From contig PABS01000137.1 of the NCBI GenBank assembly GCA_002699325.1, positions 10,425-17,616 of the forward strand: a stretch of 7,192 nt of DNA, given 5' to 3'. This document shows, one piece after another, positions 1 to 5,566 of the stretch. Within the stretch, counting starts at the first letter, position 1. Every line of letters starts with the position of its first letter. The notes below the pieces were generated by a model, which ran no database searches, had not been told where the DNA came from, and saw only the letters and a program-made list of their open reading frames with translations. Origin of the DNA: Ponticaulis sp. (lineage in GTDB: Bacteria; Pseudomonadota; Alphaproteobacteria; Caulobacterales; Hyphomonadaceae). The translations under genes were made by a program, and so were the position numbers.

Positions 1-453
1 TCTGAAGAGTCAGACCGGATCCGCGGTCTTGATACCGGCGCGGACGATTATATCACCAAGCCCTTCTCGACCACCGAACTCATGGCTCGTATCCGCGCAG
101 TGATGCGCCGCATCCGGCCGGGTCTGGCTGATGATATTCTGCGTTGTGGGGATGTGGAGATTAATCGCGGGGCTCATACAGTGCTCCGAAACGGCAAGGA
201 ACTCCATCTCGGGCCAACGGAGTTCCGGCTTCTGGACTATCTGATGCAACGTCCGGGTCGGGTCTTCTCGCGTGAGCAGCTGCTTGATGCTGTCTGGGGC
301 GCAGATGTCTATGTGGAAGCGCGCACCGTAGACGTACACATTGGCCGGCTTCGCAAAGCGCTGAACAAATTCTCGGACGTGGACATGATCCGCACCGTTC
401 GCTCTGCCGGATATTCACTCGTCCCGCCAAAAGAAAGCGAACGCGCGGGCTGA
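1..453 (+). CDS. phoB: Phosphate regulon response regulator PhoB, C-terminal part (5' end outside window)
   Basis: OmpR/PhoB-class two-component response regulator that, once phosphorylated by PhoR, binds pho boxes and switches on phosphate-scavenging genes. The reading frame is open from base 1 and gives 150 residues. It begins inside the receiver domain: GADDYITKPF (residues 13-22) holds the conserved switch Lys20 and the Pro after it, and the receiver ends near residue 38. A winged-helix DNA-binding domain follows (about 48-143), with GPTEFRLLDYLM at 71-82, FSREQLLDAVWG at 89-100 and the recognition helix RTVDVHIGRLRKAL at 108-121. These closely match E. coli PhoB as I remember it, which makes PhoB more likely than another OmpR-type regulator. 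Roughly 80 N-terminal residues, including the phosphoacceptor Asp, lie upstream of the window. The neighbours that would confirm the pho context (phoU, pst, phoR) are not visible. The next gene starts 22 bases downstream on the same strand and may be co-transcribed. Confidence 0.9.
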   Translation, partial: SEESDRIRGLDTGADDYITKPFSTTELMARIRAVMRRIRPGLADDILRCGDVEINRGAHTVLRNGKELHLGPTEFRLLDYLMQRPGRVFSREQLLDAVWGADVYVEARTVDVHIGRLRKALNKFSDVDMIRTVRSAGYSLVPPKESERAG

Positions 454-475
454 ACCTTTCCGGAAAGACTCTCTC

Positions 476-1450
476 ATGAAGGCTTTCCTGTGCCGCGAGA
501 TCACTGATGACCTGTCCGGTGCGGCGCTGGAAGATGTTCCCGAGCCCGTGCCTGGTGAGGATGAGGTGAAGGTGGCTGTGCGGGCCGCCTCGCTCAATTT
601 TCCCGATATTCTGATGTGTCAGGGCAAGTACCAGTTTCGTCCGCAACTGCCGTTCATCGCAGGTATGGAACTGGCCGGAGACGTGGTTGACGTCGGGCAG
701 AACGTCACAGAATTGAAAGTCGGGGACCGTGTTTGCGGCGGTACAAAAACCGGTGCCTTCGCAGAATATGCGTGTATGCCCGCTTCAGCTCTGAAATTGA
801 TCCCGGCTCGTTTTGATTTTGCTACAGCCGCGCCTTATGGCGCAGCCTATCTGACAGCTTACGTCTCGCTTGTGCGACGTGGACGGCTGCAAGCCGGAGA
901 AACGCTTCTTGTGCACGGTGCCAGTGGCGGCGTTGGCATGGCAGCTATTGATGTGGGTAAGCTGATGGGTGCGACCGTCATCGCGACCTCTGGTTCGCCT
1001 GAGAAACTGCCCGCGCTTTCGGCCCAGGGCGCGGACCATGTGATCGACCTGAGAGATGGTTTTCGCGACGAAGTGAAAGCGCTGACGGGTGGCCGCGGAG
1101 CCGATGTGATTTTTGATCCGATTGGCGGAGACGTTTTTGATGAGAGCACGCGCTGTATTGCCTTTGACGGGCGGCTGCTGGTCGTGGGGTTCATGTCAGG
1201 CCGGATCGCCGAGATCAAAACCAACATTCCTCTGATTAAGGGGTTCTCGGTCGTCGGCGTGCGTGCTGGCGAATACGGGCGCCAGTTTCCCGACCGGGGC
1301 CGGGAAAACCAGGACACGATCTGGCGATGGGCTGCTGAGGGCCGTGTGCGGCCACACATCCACGCGCGCCTTCCGCTCAGCGATGTGAGGTCCGCGCTGG
1401 ACCTGTTGCTGGAGCGAAAGGCGATCGGGAAGGTCGTGATCGAGATTTAG
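476..1450 (+). CDS. NADPH:quinone oxidoreductase family protein (zinc-independent MDR)
   Basis: A 324-residue cytoplasmic oxidoreductase of the quinone oxidoreductase branch of the medium-chain dehydrogenase/reductase superfamily, which reduces quinones or activated alkenes with NADPH. The N-terminal GroES-like substrate domain covers about residues 1-125, with ASLNFPDILMCQG at 38-50 and the VGDRV turn at 82-86. The nucleotide-binding Rossmann fold follows, with HGASGGVGMAA at 147-157 and the strand-end region IATSGSPEKL at 169-178. GADVIFDPIGG at 208-218 is typical of the group. The cysteines and GHE motif that hold catalytic zinc in alcohol dehydrogenases are absent; IAGMELAG (61-68) stands at the usual GHE position. 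Length is normal for the family. The ATG is preceded by a weak GGAA (462-465). The physiological substrate cannot be read from the sequence. Its 22-base distance from phoB suggests read-through but no clear functional link. It converges on the next gene with a 6-base gap and no visible terminator. Confidence 0.9.
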   Translation: MKAFLCREITDDLSGAALEDVPEPVPGEDEVKVAVRAASLNFPDILMCQGKYQFRPQLPFIAGMELAGDVVDVGQNVTELKVGDRVCGGTKTGAFAEYACMPASALKLIPARFDFATAAPYGAAYLTAYVSLVRRGRLQAGETLLVHGASGGVGMAAIDVGKLMGATVIATSGSPEKLPALSAQGADHVIDLRDGFRDEVKALTGGRGADVIFDPIGGDVFDESTRCIAFDGRLLVVGFMSGRIAEIKTNIPLIKGFSVVGVRAGEYGRQFPDRGRENQDTIWRWAAEGRVRPHIHARLPLSDVRSALDLLLERKAIGKVVIEI

Positions 1451-1456
1451 GTCAGT

Positions 1457-2437
1457 TTAGCCGTTCGAAGCTTTCCGCTGAGGTTCAGGTTCGACGGCGT
1501 CAGCTCCCGCTTCTGTCTCTTCCTGGCGTTTTTTATAGTGAGACAGTTTCTTGCGAACCGCGACCGTCATCAGGCTGGCCACAGACTTGCGCGCCTGACT
1601 ATAGCTCTTGGGTAGCGTCGTCAGCTGAGTGAGCGCGTTGATGCCCGTTTCCAGAACGTGAGATTCAATCATCTCCGGTGACTCAATATTGTCGAGATAA
1701 TACTTCACTGCCGTTGATGTCTGATAGAGGGGGGCGTCATCGGTCTCACGCGCCAGCTTCATGGTTTTCAGCGCTTTCTCACGAACGCGGGTGACGAGGC
1801 TCGGGCGTTCCTCCGAGGTATTGTCACACGCCGATTGAAGCTCGGTGATGGCGCTGACCAGATCAGTTGCTGTTGCGGCAGTCGATTTCTCGCTTGGCGC
1901 CTGGGTCTCATACTTGCTCCGCCGTTCCGGACCTGCATAGGGCGTCGAAGTTTTACGTCGCCGGCACGGACCGATATAGTCGGGGGAAGAAATGAAGGGT
2001 TGTGGCGCTTCGATAACCTTCTTGATCTTTCGAGAAAGCTGCGCCGGTGAAACCGGGCGCGTCACGAACTCATCGGCGCCTGAATCCCGGGCAGCGACAA
2101 TATTGCTTGGCGTTGCCATCGCAGAAAGAAAAATCACCGGTCGTTCGGAATAATTGGCGTTATCCATACGTCGAAGGGATTTTATGAAGTCAAAGTCTGG
2201 CGGGTTTTCATTGCCATGGACCACCAGAATAACGTCTGGGGGCGGCGCATGGCTCTCCATTTCCAGGAAACGTTTTGCGGACTGAAAAACCACATTGTCA
2301 TTCTGCGTGCCGACCCCGCGCAGAACTTCCATAATGACGGCGCGCGAATAGCCTGACTCATCAATGACGAGCACACGAGTGTCGGAAGGCACGAAGGCGC
2401 GTGACTGCCGGACTTTGGTATAAGGATTATCGGTCAT
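1457..2437 (-). CDS. Degenerate receiver-domain protein lacking phosphoacceptor Asp (Val) and conserved Lys (Arg), with helical C-terminal domain
   Basis: A 326-residue protein whose first half (about 20-143) is a CheY-like receiver: RVLVIDESGYSR at 21-32, PDVILVVHGNENPP at 67-80, PVIFLSAMATP at 100-110 and GADEFVTRPVSP at 120-131. The acidic pair D26-E27 and the Ser/Thr position S105 are kept. The phosphoacceptor position aligns with Val73, no Asp is nearby, and the invariant Lys is Arg127. It therefore probably cannot be phosphorylated in the usual way and may act as a constitutive or protein-binding pseudo-receiver. A basic linker, PFISSPDYIGPCRRRK (147-162), follows, then a mainly helical region (about 195-305) with no recognised output domain and a Glu-rich tail. 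The start ATG overlaps the stop of the upstream gene (ATGA) with no good Shine-Dalgarno of its own, which indicates translational coupling. It resembles the upstream product in domain order, linker and C-terminal half, so the pair probably arose by tandem duplication. Its exact function is unknown. Confidence 0.8.
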   Translation of the reverse strand: MTDNPYTKVRQSRAFVPSDTRVLVIDESGYSRAVIMEVLRGVGTQNDNVVFQSAKRFLEMESHAPPPDVILVVHGNENPPDFDFIKSLRRMDNANYSERPVIFLSAMATPSNIVAARDSGADEFVTRPVSPAQLSRKIKKVIEAPQPFISSPDYIGPCRRRKTSTPYAGPERRSKYETQAPSEKSTAATATDLVSAITELQSACDNTSEERPSLVTRVREKALKTMKLARETDDAPLYQTSTAVKYYLDNIESPEMIESHVLETGINALTQLTTLPKSYSQARKSVASLMTVAVRKKLSHYKKRQEETEAGADAVEPEPQRKASNG

Positions 2438-3324
2438 GCGGCTTCACGGAGCTTTCTTTTTACAATTTTCTGCAGACCCTGAGCGATTTCGAGACGCTCG
2501 GAAGATTCTTTGGATGTGTGCTTCAGCAACAGACGGATCGCATTCATATGCGCTGAGATAACGGAAGGCTGAAGCGCGCCGCTCGCGCCGACGCCTTCAA
2601 TATAACGGGCCACACAAAGAGTCGCGAGTTCCAGTGCGTCATCCCGAATTTGTCTGGCAATCTCATTAGCTTCGTTCGCTGTATTGTAGAGCGTACGCAC
2701 GCCACCGCGATCACGTGGATCGATCGATTTGGCAATTTCGGCCAGCCGGATAGCGCATTGTTCCAGCATACGCTGGTTCATGGTGAGATCTGGCGCGGTA
2801 ATTGTGACTTCAAGCGGATCGGAAATGCGTTTCAGAGACCCCTTATATTCAATATTTCGTTTTCTGCGACGGCAGGGACCGACATAGTGTTTGCCCTCGA
2901 TAAAGGGGCGAGGGCGCAGCAGAACTTCGTCCAGGCGTTCTTTGATGATGGCGTGCGAAATAGGCTTGGCAGCAAATTCATCAACGCCCGCCATGCGTGC
3001 TTCCTGGACGGTTTCGAGGCGTGGGTCGCCTGTAACCATAATGACAGGAACGCCGCGATTTGGCACAATATCTTCCCGTCGGAACTGATGCACGAGCTCG
3101 GTGCCAGGCATGTCGGGAAGCAGGTTTTCCATGATCACAACACGCGGGTGCCAGACATTCATCGCCTCGACGATTTCGTTCGCATTTGCTGCTGAAAAGA
3201 CGCGTTGATAGCCGAGGTTACGCAAAACCTCATTGATCATGGCTCTGGCGTAGTTGACGGGCTCTCCGAGAACGATCGGAATTTCTGCGGGGTTGATGCG
3301 CTTCTGGCGGGTCTTGGGAGGCAT
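2434..3324 (-). CDS. Receiver-domain protein with Asp-to-Glu substitution at the phosphoacceptor site and helical C-terminal domain
   Basis: A 296-residue protein, first gene of the minus-strand pair. Receiver elements: IPIVLGEPVNYARAM at 15-29, RVVIMENLLPDMPG at 61-74, VPVIMVTGDP at 92-101 and VDEFAAKPIS at 114-123. Thr98 and Lys120 are kept, but the phosphoacceptor aligns with Glu66, a natural phosphomimetic change, and the usual acidic pair is Gly20-Glu21, so Mg2+ binding is probably impaired. The linker PFIEGKHYVGPCRRRK (140-155) and a helical C-terminal half (about 182-293) match its downstream neighbour. I chose the ATG at 3324 because MPPKTRQKRINP leads straight into the first receiver strand and an AAAGAG-like sequence precedes it. 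The open frame continues upstream to 3621, but that extension would cross the whole intergenic region and run antisense into the divergent PII fusion gene. No kinase is encoded nearby. The output role is unknown; protein-protein interaction is more likely than DNA binding because no DNA-binding fold is recognisable. Confidence 0.8.
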   Translation of the reverse strand: MPPKTRQKRINPAEIPIVLGEPVNYARAMINEVLRNLGYQRVFSAANANEIVEAMNVWHPRVVIMENLLPDMPGTELVHQFRREDIVPNRGVPVIMVTGDPRLETVQEARMAGVDEFAAKPISHAIIKERLDEVLLRPRPFIEGKHYVGPCRRRKRNIEYKGSLKRISDPLEVTITAPDLTMNQRMLEQCAIRLAEIAKSIDPRDRGGVRTLYNTANEANEIARQIRDDALELATLCVARYIEGVGASGALQPSVISAHMNAIRLLLKHTSKESSERLEIAQGLQKIVKRKLREAA

Positions 3325-3515
3325 ATTCTTGCTCTTTTTGCGGGTTAACAAGCACGATCCCACAAGTCTCTGAATAATCCCGAACACTCGTCTGTGAAAT
3401 TTTAAGTGATTTCGGAACGGGATTTGTACCCTTGATGTGTTTCGCCTGTGTGCAAAATCGGCTACGTGTGTAAGCCAAAGAATTATAAACCAGTCTAAAA
3501 ACTGAGTGAGCACCC
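3325..3515. promoter_or_regulatory. Divergent intergenic region with candidate promoters for the pseudo-receiver operon and the RHH-PII gene
   Basis: These 191 bases separate two divergent transcription units and must hold the promoters of both. On the minus strand, TTCACA (3398-3393) and TATTCA (3376-3371) are separated by 16 bases: the first is a good -35 match, the second a poor -10. On the plus strand, TATAAA at 3484-3489 is the best -10-like element, with no good -35 at the normal distance. TGTGT occurs at 3436, 3447 and 3467 (steps of 11 and 20 bases), close to whole helical turns and just upstream of the plus-strand -10 candidate. I see no sigma-54 -24/-12 element. The promoter calls are weak; that the region is regulatory follows from the gene layout. 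Confidence 0.4.
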
Positions 3516-4022
3516 GTGTCTGAACCCGAAAAACTTGATCAACGAATCCAACTCGTCGCGTCCAAGGAGTTTGGACAGAAAGTCGATTCCTGGCGACGGA
3601 CGCAGTCTGACCTTCCGTCACGATCTGAGGCCATTCGTCGGCTGGTTTATCTCGGTCTCGTCCATGAAGAGGAACATCCTATGCGTCTGATCACGGCGAT
3701 TGTCCGCCCTCACAAATACGGCGCTGTGCGCGATGCGCTTTCGGAGCTTGGTGTGACAGGGATTACAGCGTCTCAGGTCACAGGGTTTGGCCGCCAGCGT
3801 GGGCAGACGGAAACCTATCGCGGCGCTGAATACGAAGTGAAAGAAGTCCCGAAGATCAAACTTGAAGTGGCTGTGCCCTCAACTCTTCTGGAGGATGCCC
3901 TTAAGGTCATTATCGACACAGCGGAAACCGGAAAAATTGGCGATGGGAAAATCTTCGTGACGTCTTTGTCGGGTGCCGTCCGCATTCGAACTGGTGAACG
4001 CGATGAGAAAGCTCTGATGTGA
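3516..4022 (+). CDS. PII nitrogen regulatory protein (GlnB/GlnK family) with N-terminal ribbon-helix-helix-like extension
   Basis: A 168-residue protein in two parts. Residues 1-55 look like a ribbon-helix-helix DNA-binding segment: a strand (DQRIQLVAS, 8-16), a helix to about 29, then SRSEAIRRLVYLGLV (35-49), the second-helix pattern of such proteins. Residues 56-168 are a complete 113-residue PII protein, which senses 2-oxoglutarate and ATP/ADP and controls ammonium transport and glutamine synthetase regulation. Counting from Met56, the T-loop GFGRQRGQTETYRGAEY (35-51) puts the uridylylatable tyrosine at canonical position 51, and the B-loop TGKIGDGKIF is at 83-92. The GTG at 3516 has only a weak Shine-Dalgarno (GAGTGAG, 3504-3510). 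The internal ATG at 3681 (Met56) has a strong one, so a stand-alone PII is probably also, or mainly, made. No glnA or amtB gene is adjacent, which is unusual for PII. The PII identity is certain; that the fused form is translated is an inference. Confidence 0.85.
   Translation: MSEPEKLDQRIQLVASKEFGQKVDSWRRTQSDLPSRSEAIRRLVYLGLVHEEEHPMRLITAIVRPHKYGAVRDALSELGVTGITASQVTGFGRQRGQTETYRGAEYEVKEVPKIKLEVAVPSTLLEDALKVIIDTAETGKIGDGKIFVTSLSGAVRIRTGERDEKALM
3666..3683 (+). promoter_or_regulatory. Internal ribosome binding site and ATG of the PII domain
   Basis: GAAGAGGAA (3666-3674) lies 6 bases before the in-frame ATG at 3681-3683, at the exact point where canonical PII proteins begin. The same bases encode the Glu-rich linker HEEEHP of the fused protein. 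This is a much better initiation site than the GTG at 3516 and decides whether PII is made alone as well as fused. Confidence 0.6.
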
Positions 4023-4032
4023 CGACGATCTG

Positions 4033-4083
4033 AGCAGATCAACAAAATTTGATCGCACTGCTGTAATAAGTCGAGTTTTTCTA
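4033..4083 (+). terminator. Possible weak terminator after the RHH-PII gene
   Basis: AGCAGATCAA (4033-4042) can pair with TTGAT (4049-4053) plus CTGCT (4058-4062), leaving a four-base bulge and a six-base loop. A T-rich run (4076-4080) follows, but 13 bases after the stem rather than directly. The stem is AT-rich and bulged, so this may instead be a small inverted repeat with another role. Low confidence. Confidence 0.2.
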
Positions 4084-4139
4084 TCCTTGCGACAACCTGC
4101 ATCATTGTCTGCCCCGTTCAGGCGAGACAGACTTTCGCT

Positions 4140-5060
4140 ATGTTCGGGAAAAGCAAGATGTCAGGTGTGCGCTGTTTTCTTACTGCGCTGTGTCTGGCCT
4201 TTATGGCGGTGTCCGGTCTAAGTGCTGCGGCTCAGTCAAATGTGAAGTTCGATGACGGCCTTCCGCAAATCGACCGCCAGGTCAGCGAGTGTTTGCGCCA
4301 GAAAGGTATCGGGTTTCTGCCGCGCACAGACGTCATCTGCTATAATGCGATGATCTTCCCGGATCATCTGAAGCGGCTGAAAACGCTTCCGCAAGCGAGA
4401 CGCATCATTTTCACCAGCTCGGGCGGCAATATGCTTGTGGCCCGTCGTATGAATGAAGAGCTAAGGCGGCGCGATACGCCTGTTACGATTGCAGGTCCCT
4501 GCCTCTCATCTTGCGCTATGCTGATCATTCCGGGTCTGAACCGGCTTCATATCCACAAGACAGCTCTGATTGCATCACACGGTATTACCAATCTGGGTTT
4601 CGATGACTGGTATGTCTGGGAGCATCAGGGGCGGCGGCCTTCAGCGATGCAGCGCGCGTCTGCCAGTATCGGGATGGACGACGATTATATGTTCTACAAA
4701 AGCGCCAATGTGCACGTGGAGCAGCATCTGAAATCTGTTGGCGTGGATGTTGGTTATATCAACCGGATTTCCGACCGTATGAGCCTGGATGCGCGCCGGT
4801 TTCGCGATTGTCTGGTCAAACCTTCAGATTATTGGACAATCATGACACCCGATCATATTCAGGCTTATCTCGGACGATCTGTCGTTCGGATGGAGCGGTT
4901 CGTGAGTGGTTGGTCTGATCCGCTTAACCGCGCCTATACTCACATCGGTGTGGCGATCTCAGACCAGAGCTACATTATGCACGAAGAATACGCATCGGCC
5001 GGATGCCCGCCGCAACGCTCTGCGGGCGCATCGATTATGGCGTCAAACGCGGTTCGCTAA
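4140..5060 (+). CDS. Exported protein with ClpP/crotonase-like hydrolase signature (COG3904-like)
   Basis: A 306-residue protein with an N-terminal signal peptide: basic start, hydrophobic core at about 12-27, and a likely cleavage near SAAAQ (28-32). It should be exported to the periplasm. The middle shows a ClpP-like fold pattern. IIFTSSGGNMLVARRMNEEL (89-108) corresponds to the SPGG oxyanion loop and following helix, GPCLSSCAMLIIPGLNR (119-135) corresponds to the C-x-S-x-C segment with the candidate nucleophile serine (Ser123 or Ser124), and ALIASHGI (142-149) resembles the following strand and His. These features recall predicted periplasmic proteins of COG3904; proteolysis is inferred, not shown. 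The mature part has six cysteines (51, 67, 121, 125, 224, 289), allowing disulfides. The region after residue 150 is not recognised. The start is uncertain: the ATG at 4158 (Met7) has a better Shine-Dalgarno (GGGAA, 4146-4150) and gives a more typical, shorter signal peptide. It converges with the next gene (3-base gap). Confidence 0.7.
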   Translation: MFGKSKMSGVRCFLTALCLAFMAVSGLSAAAQSNVKFDDGLPQIDRQVSECLRQKGIGFLPRTDVICYNAMIFPDHLKRLKTLPQARRIIFTSSGGNMLVARRMNEELRRRDTPVTIAGPCLSSCAMLIIPGLNRLHIHKTALIASHGITNLGFDDWYVWEHQGRRPSAMQRASASIGMDDDYMFYKSANVHVEQHLKSVGVDVGYINRISDRMSLDARRFRDCLVKPSDYWTIMTPDHIQAYLGRSVVRMERFVSGWSDPLNRAYTHIGVAISDQSYIMHEEYASAGCPPQRSAGASIMASNAVR

Positions 5061-5063
5061 ACG

Positions 5064-5456
5064 CTATTTGTGGCGGAAGGGCATGCTGATCAGGCGCCAG
5101 ATGGCCCAGATGGGCAACACAATCAGCGCGCCGAGCAAGGCCGGCCACCAGCCATTTCCGAATAGCCAGAGAATAGCGCCGACAAGGTTCTGCCAAATGG
5201 TCGTCAGTGTGTGAGAGAGGCTAAACTGGGACGCGTTGAAAGGCAGCCCACTGACCTCCATCACCATGCCGACAAGCAGACAGATGAGAATAAGCCAGGC
5301 CACACCCCAGGCATCGATAGCGAACGCGCGATGCCAGAAGGAGCGCCCGGTACGCGAACGCTTTTCTGTTTTTAACGGCGGACGTGCTGAGGTTGTCGGG
5401 CTGGTGTCTGGATAGCCGGCTTCACGCGGTTGAGCTGGATTGTCCTGCGAATGCAT
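5064..5456 (-). CDS. Small two-helix membrane protein of unknown function (possibly DUF6460-like)
   Basis: A 130-residue protein. The first 45 residues are hydrophilic, Pro/Ser/Thr-rich and then basic. A transmembrane helix follows (about 49-69, AWGVAWLILICLLVGMVMEV), then a loop with an amphipathic stretch (82-100), and a second helix (about 103-122) ending in the basic tail RLISMPFRHK. The closing pattern GALIVLPIWAIWRLI (109-123) recalls the small DUF6460 membrane proteins of Alphaproteobacteria, but I recall this only loosely. The start is well supported: AAAGGAGGAG (5473-5464 on this strand) sits 7 bases before the ATG. It is divergent from the marR-like gene and may share its control region. 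It converges with the exported-protein gene with 3 bases between stop codons. No function can be assigned. Confidence 0.7.
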   Translation of the reverse strand: MHSQDNPAQPREAGYPDTSPTTSARPPLKTEKRSRTGRSFWHRAFAIDAWGVAWLILICLLVGMVMEVSGLPFNASQFSLSHTLTTIWQNLVGAILWLFGNGWWPALLGALIVLPIWAIWRLISMPFRHK

Positions 5457-5463
5457 AAGTCAT

Positions 5464-5473
5464 CTCCTCCTTT
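5464..5473 (-). promoter_or_regulatory. Strong ribosome binding site for the small membrane protein
   Basis: Read on the minus strand this is AAAGGAGGAG, a near-perfect anti-16S match, 7 bases before the ATG at 5456. It supports the chosen start and suggests efficient translation of a gene that otherwise has no recognised family. Confidence 0.7.
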
Positions 5474-5514
5474 CCAGTGTCTCATGAACTGTGGCGATGG
5501 AGAAGCCTGTCCAT

Positions 5515-5535
5515 TTAGTTGACTTTATCAACTAA
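5515..5535. promoter_or_regulatory. Perfect palindromic operator candidate of the MarR-type regulator
   Basis: TTAGTTGA (5515-5522) and TCAACTAA (5528-5535) form a perfect 8-base inverted repeat with a five-base spacer (CTTTA). MarR-family dimers bind short AT-rich palindromes of this size, usually in their own promoter. The repeat abuts TATGAT (5536-5541), a good -10 candidate placed so that transcription would start near 5548, just before the Shine-Dalgarno of the marR-like gene; binding here would block the polymerase. It also lies 59 bases upstream of the divergent membrane-protein start, so it may control both genes. That this regulator binds here is inferred from position. Confidence 0.6.
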
Positions 5536-5561
5536 TATGATCATCTGCGGCTTGAGAAGGA
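5536..5561 (+). promoter_or_regulatory. Candidate -10 box and Shine-Dalgarno of the MarR-family gene
   Basis: TATGAT (5536-5541) is a 5/6 match to the -10 consensus; no convincing -35 lies 17 bases before it, as expected of a regulated promoter. AGAAGGA (5555-5561) is a strong ribosome binding site 5 bases before the ATG at 5567 and decides that start over a TTG at 5519, which sits inside the operator palindrome. Confidence 0.45.
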
Positions 5562-5566
5562 CTAAC

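Noticed and set aside
161..646. Minus-strand open frame across phoB and the oxidoreductase start
   Set aside because: It is antisense to two confidently identified genes, and its Arg/His/Pro-rich composition is typical of a shadow frame.
2650..3195. Long plus-strand open frame opposite the receiver gene
   Set aside because: It is fully antisense to a protein with clear receiver motifs and has no family features of its own.
3344..3349. GTTAAC as part of a CtrA cell-cycle regulator site
   Set aside because: A full CtrA site needs a second TTAA half at a 7-base spacing, which is not present here.
3400..3515. Sigma-54 promoter for the PII gene
   Set aside because: PII genes are often nitrogen-controlled through sigma-54, but no GG...GC pair with the required -24/-12 spacing is visible.
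3325..3621. N-terminal extension of the minus-strand receiver gene up to an ATG at 3621
   Set aside because: It would span the whole divergent promoter region and run antisense into the well-supported RHH-PII gene. Its composition is unlike the rest of the protein, and the ATG at 3324 leads directly into the receiver fold.
5519..5566. TTG start for the MarR gene at 5519
   Set aside because: The TTG lies inside the operator palindrome and the extra 16 residues have no MarR character; the ATG at 5567 has a strong Shine-Dalgarno.
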